Shown: positions 1 to 8,621 of the stretch, piece after piece | Layout: the number at the start of each line of letters is the position of its first letter | Numbering within the stretch: the first letter of the stretch is position 1 | Source of the DNA: an uncultured Sphingomonadaceae bacterium | Lineage (GTDB): Bacteria; Pseudomonadota; Alphaproteobacteria; Sphingomonadales; Sphingomonadaceae | NCBI GenBank assembly: GCA_947493215.1 | Contig: CANLQE010000001.1 | Coordinates: 744,001-808,000 of the forward strand | Direction of reading: 5' to 3' | DNA length: 64,000 nt | Notes under the pieces: model-generated | Database searches by the model: none | Told to the model about the DNA's origin: nothing | The model's input: only the letters and a program-made list of their open reading frames with translations | Position numbers and translations under genes: made by a program

Positions 1-248
1 ATCAGACGCCTCAGCTGGAAAAAATATCTAATATCTCCGGAAATTCCGACTCCTGTTCTTTGCATCTCAACTTCATGAACATTCGCGCCCATCTCAAGGA
101 GTTTGTCCTTTGTCACTTTTTCAAAATTTGGTGCGCTTACATGAACCTCATGACCTCTTGCGATCATCTGCCGGATCAGATGGCCTCTGAAATTTATCAG
201 TGATGGAGCATATGATCCGTTAATCAGGATTTTTCGCGGTGTAACCAT
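1..248 (-). CDS. Glycosyltransferase family 4, N-terminal fragment (cut by window edge)
   Basis: The reading frame starts at the ATG complementary to 246-248 and stays open to the window edge, giving about 82 residues. The protein begins MVTPRKILINGSYAPSLINF and continues with RGHLIRQMIARGHEVHVSAP. This is the usual N-terminal beta-strand plus first helix of the GT-B donor/acceptor fold in GT4 enzymes such as PglA. By family it would transfer a sugar from a nucleotide-sugar onto a lipid-linked oligosaccharide at the cytoplasmic membrane. It diverges from the aminotransferase gene that starts at 361 and sits at the edge of the exopolysaccharide cluster. Sugar specificity cannot be read from this fragment. 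Confidence 0.75.
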   Translation of the reverse strand, partial: MVTPRKILINGSYAPSLINFRGHLIRQMIARGHEVHVSAPNFEKVTKDKLLEMGANVHEVEMQRTGVGISGDIRYFFQLRRL

Positions 249-360
249 ATTTGATGATTGGCCTATATAGGATAAAACTGGCCGACTAATAGAAGAACAG
301 CTTGCCCCGTTAAATCGTAAAGTTTACTCGCAAAAAACCCTAAATTCTAGTTGGAAATAC

Positions 361-1539
361 ATGACAAAAAATAACCTATCACCTTGGCCCCATTTTTCTA
401 AAGAAGAGGCCGATACAGTCCATGATGTCATCACATCAAACAATGTGAATTATTGGACCGGACAGCTCGGGCGCAAGTTTGAAACGGATTTTGCGAGATG
501 GACAGGAGTGCCCCACGCAATTGCGCTTGCAAATGGAACGCTAGCCTTAGACCTCGCGCTCAAGGGACTGGGAATTGGCGCAGGTGATGAAGTTATCGTA
601 ACGCCCCGCACCTTTATTGCCTCGGTATCTTCGGTCGTGACAGCCGGGGCCGTTCCGGTCTTTGCGGATGTAGATCTTGATACCGGGAATATTAGCCCCA
701 GAACCATTTCTGCAGTTTTATCAGATAAAACTAAGGCTGTGATTCCAGTCCATTTAGGGGGGTGGCCATGTAATATGGATGGAATTGTCGCGCTTTCTAA
801 GCAGCATGGGTTCGCGGTCATTGAAGACTGCGCGCAAGCTCATGGTGCAAAGGTTGGCGACCGAATGGTCGGCTCCATTGGCCACGTAGGCGCATGGTCA
901 TTTTGCCAAGATAAAATTATGACTACCGGAGGTGAGGGTGGCATGGTTACAACCAGCGACGAATCCGTCTGGAATCGAATGTGGTCTTTTAAGGACCATG
1001 GGAAGAGCTGGGATGCTGTTTACAATAGACACCATCGACCTGGATTTCGTTGGCTTCATGAAAGCTTTGGAACCAATTGGCGAATGCTAGAAATGCAAGC
1101 AGCTATCGGACGGATACAGATCAAAAAAATGGATCACTGGACTAGTTTACGGACACATAACGCGCAAGCGCTGCAAAACGTACTCCGGTCATTCCCAGAG
1201 GCCGTGCGCGCTCCAATTCCTGGAGACGGTTATACTCACGCTTATTACCGCCAATATGGATATATTATTTCCAAAGGTCTAAAACCCGGCTGGACCAGAG
1301 ATCGAATTATTGAGGACATCGTCGCTCAAGGTTATCCAGCATTTCAAGGGAGTTGCAGTGAAGTTTATCTCGAAAAAGCTTTTGATGGAACTGGCTGGCG
1401 GCCTGAAACGAGATTGCCTGTTGCCAAAGAACTTGGCGAAACCAGTATTATGCTTTTGACACACCCGACAATAACCGATGAGCAGTTAGAAAGTTATTGT
1501 AATGCTCTTCGAAAGTCACTGGAGAAAGCTTCGAGATGA
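361..1539 (+). CDS. DegT/DnrJ/EryC1/StrS-type PLP-dependent sugar aminotransferase
   Basis: This 392-residue protein has the full length of DegT-family nucleotide-sugar aminotransferases, which transaminate a keto-sugar using PLP and glutamate. Visible motifs are ALANGTLALDLAL (about 55-67, phosphate-binding), IEDCAQAHGA (154-163, with the Asp that pairs with the pyridine nitrogen) and WSFCQDKIMTTGGEGG (179-194), where Lys185 should form the Schiff base. The family includes PglE, which makes the 4-amino sugar precursor of bacillosamine. A PglD-like and a PglC-like gene lie next door, so a role in a 4-amino-4,6-dideoxy sugar is likely but inferred. It is the only plus-strand gene in the first 11 kb, and a 112-bp divergent promoter region separates it from the glycosyltransferase. 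Confidence 0.9.
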   Translation: MTKNNLSPWPHFSKEEADTVHDVITSNNVNYWTGQLGRKFETDFARWTGVPHAIALANGTLALDLALKGLGIGAGDEVIVTPRTFIASVSSVVTAGAVPVFADVDLDTGNISPRTISAVLSDKTKAVIPVHLGGWPCNMDGIVALSKQHGFAVIEDCAQAHGAKVGDRMVGSIGHVGAWSFCQDKIMTTGGEGGMVTTSDESVWNRMWSFKDHGKSWDAVYNRHHRPGFRWLHESFGTNWRMLEMQAAIGRIQIKKMDHWTSLRTHNAQALQNVLRSFPEAVRAPIPGDGYTHAYYRQYGYIISKGLKPGWTRDRIIEDIVAQGYPAFQGSCSEVYLEKAFDGTGWRPETRLPVAKELGETSIMLLTHPTITDEQLESYCNALRKSLEKASR

Positions 1540-1553
1540 TCGATAATTAGCGT

Positions 1554-2055
1554 TTATCTTTCTAGAGGCCGAGCAGGGTTCGCAACAACGACAGCGCCCA
1601 TTCCTACTATGGCACTAGCGCCGATGTGTTGAGTTTGTCCGATATTCCCTATTTTATAAGTTGCTGCTGTACCAATATCGGCATGATCATCAATACGGAC
1701 ATTGCCGTTACATTTTATGCCTGGGGCAAGCGTCACAAAATCTCCGATCACAAAATCATGAGCTACATAGCTTTAGAGATTACATTGGAAAGTGAGCACC
1801 TATCTGAATAATGCCAATAAGAGTGGTATAAGGCCAGAAAAGCGCATCTCCCTCAATCTCGCAGTTATTTATTCTGATGTGTACATTCAAATGAGTCGGT
1901 ATGAAATATAGGGCAGCAGCTAAGCATTTATTTGATAGGTGGCGCCATATTTTTCCATCGACAATGGTAATTACAATTCTTTTTCGAGTAGTTTTATGAG
2001 ATGTGAACCAGTCAAAATTCCAAATCTCTTTACCCATATGCAGTATATCATGATT
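1554..2055 (-). pseudogene. Broken PglD/NeuD-like sugar O/N-acyltransferase
   Basis: Reading from 2055 downward, NHDILHMGKEIWNFDWF leads into a 4-amino-sugar acyltransferase-like sequence that runs to IGAHFPM and then hits TAA at about 1780. Homology resumes in another frame as SYVAHDFVIGDFVTLAPG, followed by hexapeptide repeats and the ending NPARPLER. Three lesions are visible: the N-terminal nucleotide-binding segment (the GxGGH part of PglD proteins) is missing right after the upstream gene's stop; a frameshift with a stop lies near 1765-1785; and the usual VTKDVPDGATVVG-like stretch before NPARP is absent (the sequence reads GAVVVANPARP). The family acylates UDP-4-amino sugars using a left-handed beta-helix trimer. 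The intact gene would have been co-transcribed with the phosphoglycosyl transferase. Confidence 0.75.
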
Positions 2056-2061
2056 GGCTGC

Positions 2062-2655
2062 TCATGAGGAGTTACCGTTAAATTTTGGCATAGTCGCTTC
2101 GCCCTCAGCACTTACTCCATTCCTGGATAGGACTCTTTTTACAGTTAAAAGTAATATTTTGAAATCTAGCTCTAGGTTCTGATGATCAACATACCAAATA
2201 TCCGCGGCAAATTTTGCTTCCCAGCTTATTGAATTGCGACCATTTACCTGCGCCCATCCGGTGATACCAGGGCGGACTTCGTGACGGCGTGCCTGCTCAG
2301 CACTGTAGAGCGGCAAATATTCCATCAATAATGGCCTGGGACCAACGAACGCCATGTCTCCTTTAACAACATTCCAAAGCCCTGGTAACTCATCGAGGCT
2401 TGTACTGCGCAAGAATCGGCCATAACGCGTCAGCCGTTCTGCATCGGGAAGAATGTTTCCTTTCGCATCGACCGAATGCTTCATAGTTCTAAATTTGATA
2501 AGGTTAAATGGTATACCGTTTAGGCCTGGACGCTTCTGTATAAAAAGCACAGGTTTTCCTAAATATATTTTATTTAAAATAGCGATTAAAAGAAAAATAG
2601 GCGAAAGAATAACAATGGCCAGCAGTGCTACAATAAAATCAATAATATGCTTCAC
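2062..2655 (-). CDS. PglC-like monotopic phosphoglycosyl transferase (bacterial sugar transferase family)
   Basis: At 197 residues this matches the minimal PglC-type enzymes that move a phospho-sugar from a UDP-sugar to undecaprenyl phosphate, the first membrane step of polysaccharide assembly. Residues 1-28 form the hydrophobic re-entrant membrane helix with the SPIF proline break. KFRTM (54-58), SLDELPG (86-92, with the catalytic Asp88-Glu89 dyad), GDMAFVGPRPLL (99-110) and RPGITGWAQVNGRN (128-141) are all present. The long N-terminal membrane domain of WcaJ-type proteins is absent. It lies 12 bp after the membrane-anchored gene at 2668-3846 and directly before the broken acyltransferase, so it closes the intact part of the exopolysaccharide operon. 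Confidence 0.92.
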   Translation of the reverse strand: MKHIIDFIVALLAIVILSPIFLLIAILNKIYLGKPVLFIQKRPGLNGIPFNLIKFRTMKHSVDAKGNILPDAERLTRYGRFLRSTSLDELPGLWNVVKGDMAFVGPRPLLMEYLPLYSAEQARRHEVRPGITGWAQVNGRNSISWEAKFAADIWYVDHQNLELDFKILLLTVKRVLSRNGVSAEGEATMPKFNGNSS

Positions 2656-2667
2656 AGTTCACCTTAA

Positions 2668-3846
2668 TTATTCCAGCTTGAGAGAAACAGAATCTAAAAC
2701 AACATCAAGACCATCACCACTTTCCAATGCACGACCGGATATATCTAGCCAATAATAGAGGCAGTCGGCACTCCGATTACTAATTTTCCGACGAGTCGAT
2801 TTGCTAACCAGAGGAAATCTAGCCGTACGTTGCCTAACATCAGTTGCCTCGGCGCAAGAGATATTCATGTAAACATCAATATCTTTTGATATTATCTGCG
2901 TAGATTGAACTTCAATCTCTAAAGTTCTTGCCGGCAGTTTAACGAGTTGCCGGGCAAATAAGCCCCCTGAGTTTCTGATAGCACTTAGCTGGAGGCTGCC
3001 ATCGCCTATAGCTGCGCCATATTCTCCGTTGGAAGACAGCTGCCAATCAAGAGGAGGGTATTTTGGTTGGTGTTCAAAGGATCCGTTTTTAACCAGATAT
3101 TGATCTGTAGGCATGTTAGACAATAAGCCGTAGAGTTTTTCGGCCTCTGCAAACATCTTATTTTTCACCAGTGCGCTTATCAAGCCTAGGTCTCTATAAC
3201 TTTCGGTAAGTTCATTTTCTTTGTAAAGTCTCTCTCGCAACAAAGCCGCGTTTCCAATAGCCTCGGGCGTTTTAACAACCTGTGCCCAAAAAAAACGAGC
3301 CCATGGTGGATTTGCCGATAGCAATTCAGCGAAAGGTTCTAAGAAAGTTTGATTAGAAAGTGCATTCGCCATAATCGGTAAAATAACTGATCTAGAAGAT
3401 GAGTTGGTACGCAACATGGTATCATAGTAGCTTAAGATCGCTGCGACATCTTGCCGTGCTTCACTATCAGCAATCATCCATCCGGTCACAACTTGTTCTC
3501 GCCGAGAAAGTGAGAATGCATACGTCATAAGTCGCTGGGCAGTAGTGCCCGATTTATCGATCGCCAAAACTGCAATCGCTTCTGGGGTTGCTGGCTCCGC
3601 CACAAAAGCCCGTTTGGCCCAACCCAAGTTGACTTGGCTAACACTATCAGGAAATCTGCCTTGATTCTTGATGATCGCTGCTTTAATTTGAGCTGAAGCT
3701 ATGCTCTCAGCCGCGAAACCATTTAGCGGCTTGAACGTGATGGCAATTTCAGGAACCTTTTTCTTGGAAATAGCTCCCATGGCGATAAAGCCTGACGCCA
3801 AAGCAAGCGCTAACGCGAAAATCCATATAAAGCCATTTCTCAGCAT
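2668..3846 (-). CDS. Membrane-anchored envelope protein of unknown function in the exopolysaccharide operon
   Basis: I do not recognise this 392-residue protein. Residues 5-27 form one hydrophobic N-terminal segment (WIFALALALASGFIAMGAI) that should act as a signal anchor, leaving the rest in the periplasm. The middle (about 50-250) is helical and resembles TPR-like repeats, with a stretch about sequential members and 'LYKENELTESYRDLGL'. From about 255 the sequence NGSFEHQPKYPPLDWQL opens a beta-rich region resembling carbohydrate-binding or galactose-binding-like modules. It lies between the kinase and phosphoglycosyl transferase genes, with 12- and 21-bp gaps. A scaffolding or polymer-binding role in assembly is a guess from position and the beta-rich C-terminus. 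Confidence 0.7.
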   Translation of the reverse strand: MLRNGFIWIFALALALASGFIAMGAISKKKVPEIAITFKPLNGFAAESIASAQIKAAIIKNQGRFPDSVSQVNLGWAKRAFVAEPATPEAIAVLAIDKSGTTAQRLMTYAFSLSRREQVVTGWMIADSEARQDVAAILSYYDTMLRTNSSSRSVILPIMANALSNQTFLEPFAELLSANPPWARFFWAQVVKTPEAIGNAALLRERLYKENELTESYRDLGLISALVKNKMFAEAEKLYGLLSNMPTDQYLVKNGSFEHQPKYPPLDWQLSSNGEYGAAIGDGSLQLSAIRNSGGLFARQLVKLPARTLEIEVQSTQIISKDIDVYMNISCAEATDVRQRTARFPLVSKSTRRKISNRSADCLYYWLDISGRALESGDGLDVVLDSVSLKLE

Positions 3847-3867
3847 AAGCCTAATCTTAGCACACTT

Positions 3868-6054
3868 TTATACTTGCTCTGCAGTCTTATTCCCATAGCT
3901 ATACTGATATGCATAGCCATACCCAGAATGCTGAGCCGGCACTTTGGTCACGATACCACCAAAAATATGGGCATGTGAGCTACGTACCCGTTGTATCGCG
4001 GACTCAATACTTCGTAGCTTTACGCCGCCAGCTTCGATCGTGTAGATGACGCCTTCTACGGAATCTGCCAACAGTGGAATGTCTGCCAGTCCCAATACAG
4101 GTGGCGCGTCTATAATTACGGTGTCATAATCTTTGCCTAGCCTTTCCACCAGTTCTCGCATCCGTGTACTGCTCAAAAGTTCGGCAGCATTAGGTGGTAT
4201 TGGTCCCGCAGACATAGCGTGAAATCCATAGGCGTTGTCTTGTTGAATAATTTGCTCGAGCTTATCATCTCCCGAGAGATAGTTGCTAAGGCCCATTTCG
4301 TTCTTGGCCCCTAGCATCTGGTGCAAAGACGGGTTGCGCATATCTCCATCAATGAGCAGAATACGCTTCTTGGTACTAGCAAGTACCGCCGCCAGTGCGA
4401 ACGCTGATGTACTTTTTCCTTCATTCGGACGCGTGCTGGTAAGTAGGAAAGACTTGGGAACGCCATGATCTGTTAGGAAAGAGAGGCTTGTGCGTATCGA
4501 AAGATAGGCTTCCCACGCGACTGATTTTTTGTCGCTTAGGCTTAAAAGAATATCTTCTTTTTCCAAATCGGGGATTGAACCCAACGGTGCTATGCCAAGC
4601 TTTGACTTGAGATCAGAGGTATCTTTTACACTCTGATCAATTTGTTCCATCACAAACACATAAGCAGCGGCAAGTCCTAGGCCAAATAATATAGCAAGTA
4701 TGATATTAAGCAAAAGATTGGGACTGGAAGGGCCGCGAGCAGGTTGTGCACGATCAACGATAGAAATATTATTAGCCCCTATACCAGCGACGCCAATTTC
4801 CCCGTGGCGCTGAAGAATTGCGTTGTAGAGGCCTCGATTGGTATCTACTTCGCGCTGAAAAACATTATACTGAATAGAGTCCCGCCGTTCGCTGCTAAAT
4901 TGATTTTTCAAACGGGTGACCTGCGCACGTAATTGCTTCTCTCGATTGAGAGCTTCCTGATAACGTGCAGATGTTCCCGTGCGAGAACGCGCCTCTTCTG
5001 CGATAATGCTCTTATCAAGTGCAGCAATTTGCGATTCGAGGCCCTTTGCAGTAGGATATTCGGGTTCAAACTGGACCATCAGCTTCGCATATTCAGCTTG
5101 GACTTTGGCCCGCTCCTCCCTCAAATTGTTAAGTGCCGTATTAGATAAAGACGTCTTATTACCGGTGCGCTGATTTGCTTCACTCTCTGCTGCGATTCGA
5201 TCCGAGATAGCCCGCGCCAATTCATTGTTCAAAGCTTCTAGATTGGCCGAAGCTAACGTTTTCTGGGCTACTGTCTTTCCATCAGAAGTTCGTTGAGAAG
5301 AAAGTGTAATAATTTCTTTATTGTCTGCATAAGCAGATAAGTTCCGCTCAGAGTCTTCTAGGCGCTGTTTCAAATCGGCCAATCGCTCAACAAGGAATTT
5401 GCGAGCATCGGCCGTAGAGTTATATCTCCGATCAAGGCTAGAAGCCACGAATTCATCGACCCATGCATTCGCAATTTGCGATGATAAAGCCGGGCTTGGG
5501 CTTTGAAAGTTAATATCGATCAGACTTGAACCCCGGATAGGCGAAATGGTGATATTTTCTTCCAGCAAATTGGCCGCAAGTGTAAGCCGTTCCTGGCGCT
5601 GTGCAGCAGATAGCACGTTAGATTTTTCCGCAAGCAAACCTGAATTATCCGGATCGACATCAAATATTTCAAAAAAATTATCTTTGCTCGCCAAGTTTTG
5701 AGCACGCGCCACGCGCTCTGCCAACGAACGTGATTCCAAGAGCGAATATTGTGTTTGATAAAATTCAAGATTCTGAGAGGCGCCTTCTGGCGCCACAACA
5801 CTCTGAACGTTGGTTATCTTGTCTTGTTCGCGACTAATCTCAATTGTAGAGGTAGAGGTATAATATGGAGTCATGAGTAACGTGACAATAACGCCAAACG
5901 CTATGCTAACAGCAACGATAGCTGCTATAGCTATTTTATGACGCAAGACCGCTTGCCAATACTGGATCAGTATCGGCGTTTCATGCGCCCCATCGTCGTA
6001 AGGGGAATCATGTGCGATGATTTTTGACTCATTTGATGATACACTATTATTCAT
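3868..6054 (-). CDS. Wzc/ExoP-type polysaccharide co-polymerase with tyrosine autokinase domain
   Basis: This 728-residue inner-membrane protein controls chain length and export of exopolysaccharide. The N-terminal Wzz domain is bounded by transmembrane helices at about 40-62 and 445-469, with a long periplasmic coiled coil between them (about 210-400). The cytoplasmic BY-kinase domain carries Walker A (TRPNEGKST, 541-549), Walker A' (LLIDGDMR, 566-573) and Walker B (TVIIDAPP, 645-652). The C-terminus has five alternating tyrosines (712, 714, 716, 718, 720) that should be the autophosphorylation cluster. Kinase and co-polymerase are fused, as in proteobacterial Wzc. The wza-like gene lies 19 bp upstream, the classical partner order. 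Confidence 0.95.
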   Translation of the reverse strand: MNNSVSSNESKIIAHDSPYDDGAHETPILIQYWQAVLRHKIAIAAIVAVSIAFGVIVTLLMTPYYTSTSTIEISREQDKITNVQSVVAPEGASQNLEFYQTQYSLLESRSLAERVARAQNLASKDNFFEIFDVDPDNSGLLAEKSNVLSAAQRQERLTLAANLLEENITISPIRGSSLIDINFQSPSPALSSQIANAWVDEFVASSLDRRYNSTADARKFLVERLADLKQRLEDSERNLSAYADNKEIITLSSQRTSDGKTVAQKTLASANLEALNNELARAISDRIAAESEANQRTGNKTSLSNTALNNLREERAKVQAEYAKLMVQFEPEYPTAKGLESQIAALDKSIIAEEARSRTGTSARYQEALNREKQLRAQVTRLKNQFSSERRDSIQYNVFQREVDTNRGLYNAILQRHGEIGVAGIGANNISIVDRAQPARGPSSPNLLLNIILAILFGLGLAAAYVFVMEQIDQSVKDTSDLKSKLGIAPLGSIPDLEKEDILLSLSDKKSVAWEAYLSIRTSLSFLTDHGVPKSFLLTSTRPNEGKSTSAFALAAVLASTKKRILLIDGDMRNPSLHQMLGAKNEMGLSNYLSGDDKLEQIIQQDNAYGFHAMSAGPIPPNAAELLSSTRMRELVERLGKDYDTVIIDAPPVLGLADIPLLADSVEGVIYTIEAGGVKLRSIESAIQRVRSSHAHIFGGIVTKVPAQHSGYGYAYQYSYGNKTAEQV

Positions 6055-6073
6055 AAGATGCCTGCATCATGAT

Positions 6074-6781
6074 TTAGTTTCTGAACAATATGATTAGAGG
6101 CGTGGTGATCAATGGCGATGCCTGTATCAGGGCGCGGAAAAGACGGCGCGCTTGAGAATCGCCGACAACTATAACGTCATTTGCGAATACCTCTGGGTCC
6201 GAATAAGCGCCCTTTCTGATTGCCTTCAAATTATAGAGTCCTGCAAGTTGCTTACCATCGACGCTACGAAAGATTACAACATCCTTTAGTTTCGCAAATT
6301 CCGCTGTTCCTCCAGCAGTGGCTACCGCACGCATCAATGTCATGCGGCCGATCACTGGATAGAGGCCCGGCTTAGTAACTTGGCCATCCACCGTGATCAC
6401 TTGACTAACGGTTTCTTCCAAATTGACTGTAACCTGAGGATCGCGGACGTATCGCCCTTGCAAAAGCTTCTCCAGTTCATCGGATAGCTCTCCTGGCGTC
6501 AGACCCGCAGCTTCCATGACGCCTATCAATGGAAAGGAAAGCCTACCGCTGGCGTCAATCTGTACTTCTTTGCTTAGATCCTCAATACCGAAAACATCGA
6601 TTTTCAACTTATCAAATGGCCCGATCAAATAGGGCCGATTGGAGCTCATTAGGTCAAGGCGTGTGGGCTCTGGCAAACCTTCGCTAGAGACTATGCTAAC
6701 ATCTGGGCTACCGCCAAGAACGGTCTGCCCACAAGCTGGCAGCAGCAATAAAAACGGTAATATAAACAAGGGTCTCAGCAT
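6074..6781 (-). CDS. Wza-like polysaccharide export outer-membrane lipoprotein
   Basis: I place the start at 6781 (MLRPLFILPF), because it gives a clean lipoprotein signal ending in the lipobox LLPACG; a frame extending to 6889 would bury this signal behind 36 charged residues. The mature part has the Poly_export domain (YLIGPFDKLKIDVFG...LSFPLIG) followed by a SLBB beta-grasp domain (VTVDGQVTKPGLYPV...MRAVATAGG), and ends in a short hydrophobic tail (LIQASPLITTPLIILF). By family it forms the outer-membrane channel for the polymer. At 235 residues it is shorter than E. coli Wza and belongs with the single-SLBB alphaproteobacterial proteins. It lies upstream of the kinase gene and is probably co-transcribed with it. 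Confidence 0.92.
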   Translation of the reverse strand: MLRPLFILPFLLLLPACGQTVLGGSPDVSIVSSEGLPEPTRLDLMSSNRPYLIGPFDKLKIDVFGIEDLSKEVQIDASGRLSFPLIGVMEAAGLTPGELSDELEKLLQGRYVRDPQVTVNLEETVSQVITVDGQVTKPGLYPVIGRMTLMRAVATAGGTAEFAKLKDVVIFRSVDGKQLAGLYNLKAIRKGAYSDPEVFANDVIVVGDSQARRLFRALIQASPLITTPLIILFRN

Positions 6782-6894
6782 TATGCGAAAATTCCGTAAA
6801 TAGTATTCGGCCGTTGAAGAATGGGACCTATAACGTAAACCACCGATGAGTAAACGAATGCTTCCATTTTCTAGAAAAATATCCATCATTCAAT

Positions 6895-8331
6895 TTAAAT
6901 TGCTCTTCGCTGAACAGCTTGAACATTGTCGGAAAAAACACATGCCAAAATTGCAAAAACGGCAATGATCGAAGGCACGCGTAAAGGATAGTCTCCAATG
7001 CTACCGCCCAAGAAAATTAACATAGCTGAAGCTGACATTATCACTGCATATTTGCTATAATACGATGAACGCCAATTTCTCAAGGCTTTTATCAATTGAA
7101 ACACAAACCAGCTTAATGCCATCATTCCGATAACAATCGCCGGTAGCCCTCCTTCTACAGAGAACTGCAACCAATCGTTATGGGCTTGGTTCAAATATGT
7201 AGGCTTTAGCAATTCTGGTGGCTCGTGAATCTTATAGACATGCTCAAATGAACCGAATCCACTGCCCCATGGAAAATAATCGCTCAACATTTTGAAAAGT
7301 GTTGGCAATAGCTGCAATCTCAGCTCTTCTAACTGACCCCCTCCGAACAATTGATCAAAAGCCTGTGATCGTGAAAAGTAGATGGAAAGAACAGCTATTA
7401 TCATAACAGCGGACACGAAGCCTATCAAGATCATTTGCCGCGGCACCAAACGTCGCTTCTTTCTGCGTGATATTGTTCGAAGAGCCTGACTTTCCTTAAT
7501 GAAACGTCCATTATAAACCAATATCATAGCCATGATAATAGCGGGCGCCATCAGCAACAATCCTGCCCGTGAACCTGTAATGAAAACCAAAGGAACCAGA
7601 ACAAAAATGGCAGCAATGCTCGCATTTAATTTTAACACCGCAAGGCGCATAGCGGGAGCGTGAGATGCCCCATACCATCCCAGTATAATAATTGTCACCA
7701 CGAGCAGCATAGCTTGGTGGTTACGATTAGCCATCAGGCCGACCGCTGCGCCGTTATTCGTAATATTGTAAAGATATAGTGGTCCTCGCGAAGAGCCTGC
7801 CAACTGAAGCATCGCCCACAGAGCGCTAATCATCACCAGGCTAATAATGACAACAATAGCCTGCTTTCGCCGCGCCTCGTCAAGATTGAGATATAGCATC
7901 ATCGCGGAAATAGGAATGGCCAAAGAAAACAAGCTGTTTAGGGTGCGTGATGGCGACAGCGTCAATGGTCGCCATGGCTGCTCGACACCTGATAAGTCTG
8001 CAATGTCCGCAAAAACCTTTCGGCCGGGAATTTCGGTCCAGATTGATGGCGGAAGCGGAATAGACTGAGCGATCATAAGGATTAGCAGTGCAGTCGCAAC
8101 ATACATTGGAAACAGCCGCCCTTTCCAATGCTTCCAAGTCACGCACGTCAACGCATAGGCCCCAAATAATATCGCTAAAGGCCGAAGAACAACGAGCGAC
8201 TGGACATCATCGCGAGACCCACCGCCAGTAAAAAACACCAGTATCATAAAGGCTGTAAACGCATAAAAACAAGCACTCGGCCCAGATAGGTTTTTCCTGA
8301 AGCTATTCAGCGTTTTTAAGGAGAATTTCAT
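6895..8331 (-). CDS. O-antigen ligase/polymerase family membrane protein
   Basis: This is a polytopic inner-membrane protein of about 478 residues with roughly a dozen hydrophobic segments. The ATG at 8331 is preferred over an in-frame TTG two codons earlier. A large periplasmic loop holds LNQAHNDWLQFSVEGG, the conserved H-N-D-x-L-Q motif of WaaL/Wzy_C proteins, preceded by a GSGFGSFEHVY motif. ANRNHQA in the middle is also typical. Such proteins either polymerise repeat units or ligate the finished glycan. In this operon, with Wza and Wzc, polymerase (Wzy) is the more likely role. No Wzx flippase is visible in the window. The 290 bp upstream (8332-8621) hold no recognisable gene or strong terminator. 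Confidence 0.88.
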   Translation of the reverse strand: MKFSLKTLNSFRKNLSGPSACFYAFTAFMILVFFTGGGSRDDVQSLVVLRPLAILFGAYALTCVTWKHWKGRLFPMYVATALLILMIAQSIPLPPSIWTEIPGRKVFADIADLSGVEQPWRPLTLSPSRTLNSLFSLAIPISAMMLYLNLDEARRKQAIVVIISLVMISALWAMLQLAGSSRGPLYLYNITNNGAAVGLMANRNHQAMLLVVTIIILGWYGASHAPAMRLAVLKLNASIAAIFVLVPLVFITGSRAGLLLMAPAIIMAMILVYNGRFIKESQALRTISRRKKRRLVPRQMILIGFVSAVMIIAVLSIYFSRSQAFDQLFGGGQLEELRLQLLPTLFKMLSDYFPWGSGFGSFEHVYKIHEPPELLKPTYLNQAHNDWLQFSVEGGLPAIVIGMMALSWFVFQLIKALRNWRSSYYSKYAVIMSASAMLIFLGGSIGDYPLRVPSIIAVFAILACVFSDNVQAVQRRAI

Positions 8332-8621
8332 GTTCAAATATCAGCTGTAATTTCAATCGAGGGTTTTAGTTGCAAACCACGAATCCTGTGGCCCGTCGTC
8401 ACTACGATTTGATGACGGACCAATGCAAGGGTTTTGATCTAGCAAGCGTATTCGTTATGCTCTGTAACCAAAGCCGTCAATATCTCTGGGCAAAACAATC
8501 CGACGATATGAAAATTGGTTTTATCCCCACCTTCAGGATTTAAGTTTTTCTGGGAATCGTCGCGGCTAAATTCATGGCAACCGTCGTTGCATTCGCCCTG
8601 ATTAGGAGGTTGGCCGGCTCA

